A DNA stretch of 64,000 nt from Pyrocephalus nanus. Its lineage: Eukaryota > Chordata > Aves > Passeriformes > Tyrannidae. The stretch covers positions 3,301,001 through 3,365,000 of the forward strand of contig CM076279.1 in assembly GCA_038380795.1 (NCBI GenBank), given 5' to 3'. Under the pieces are notes generated by a model. That model ran no database searches and was not told the DNA's origin. It saw nothing but the letters and a program-made list of their open reading frames with translations. Below are positions 63,863-64,000 of this stretch, one piece after another (positions within the stretch are counted from its first letter, which is position 1; the number at the start of each line of letters is the position of its first letter). The position numbers and the translations under genes are program-made.

Positions 63863-64000
63863 ATTAACCCTGCATGTTTCCTCCTGATAAGCCATGTCTG
63901 CCACAGCAAGAGTGACATAACTCAGTTGCTAGGAAGGTCGTGGTGGTTTGTTGGTTGTTTTTTTTTTTTTTTTTGGTTGGTTTTTTTTCCTTGCTTAAAA
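63863..64000 (+). other. PITPNC1: Start of PITPNC1 3' UTR, with relic of the longer C-terminal tail
   Basis: In a shifted frame from 63859 to 63915 the codons read LN-stop-PCMFPPDKPCLPQQE-stop. This resembles the recalled mammalian ending LNLPGMHSSDKPCRPKSE. The segment therefore looks like former coding sequence, now untranslated after a 2-nt length change. From about 63957 it turns T-rich. No polyadenylation signal is seen before the window ends. Confidence 0.7.

Larger units (their letters stand above)
27912..64000 (+). other. PITPNC1: PITPNC1 gene, exon 2 to terminal exon (5' end outside window)
   Basis: The joined exons encode a class IIB PITP, the RdgB-beta protein. It is a soluble protein that carries phosphatidylinositol and phosphatidic acid between membranes. 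The predicted chain starts in the window at residue 17, if exon 1 encodes the usual 16 residues. Recognisable blocks are YRIGQLYMISKHS, the KRVYLN block, EKAWNYYPYTITEYT, the CFIDIASDEIPERYYKE block, the KTGRGQL / [14 protein letters not shown] core typical of all PITPs, and the RQAFAWVDEWYDMTMDEVRE helix. Phases chain without a break: 149, 89, 8, 72, 96, 156 and 64 nt, then alternative ends. Seven internal exons plus a 48-nt exon 1 give 227 complete codons before the terminal exon. Frame, splice sites and family identity agree, so the gene call is very secure. Expression and isoform use are inferred only. Confidence 0.97.

Overview
This window is vertebrate nuclear DNA, most likely from a bird. 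It has long AT-rich introns, short phase-matched coding exons and no operon-like gene packing. It also carries three fragments recognisable as CR1 LINE 3' ends, the dominant avian repeat. I cannot assign a species.

The window holds one protein-coding gene on the + strand: the 3' part of PITPNC1 (RdgB-beta, cytoplasmic phosphatidylinositol transfer protein 1). Exon 1, expected to encode about 16 residues, lies upstream, so positions 1-27911 are the 3' part of a very large intron 1. The remaining coding exons are 27912-28060, 31794-31882, an 8-nt microexon at 32348-32355, 41365-41436, 50047-50142, 58201-58356, 58892-58955, a cassette exon at 61072-61190, and the terminal exon from 63603. All junctions were set by reading frame, splice dinucleotides and family resemblance. 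Intron 2 has a GC-AG boundary; all other donors are GT.

The 3' end has a compact splicing switch. Exon 8 joined directly to the terminal exon gives a predicted 313-residue protein with the Ser/Pro-rich 14-3-3-binding tail. Including the 119-nt cassette exon, whose start resembles the start of the terminal exon, shifts the frame. The terminal exon is then read as one Thr codon and a stop, giving a 268-residue protein, the length I recall for the short mammalian isoform. A CpG-rich patch with a close match to a CTCF core lies between the two alternative exons.

The rest is intronic: CR1 fragments, one MIR-like SINE, an 8 x 28 bp minisatellite, simple repeats and several perfect inverted repeats, the best being a compound hairpin at 55694-55790. 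I found no second convincing protein-coding gene, no tRNA or rRNA, no CRISPR array and no prokaryotic-type system.
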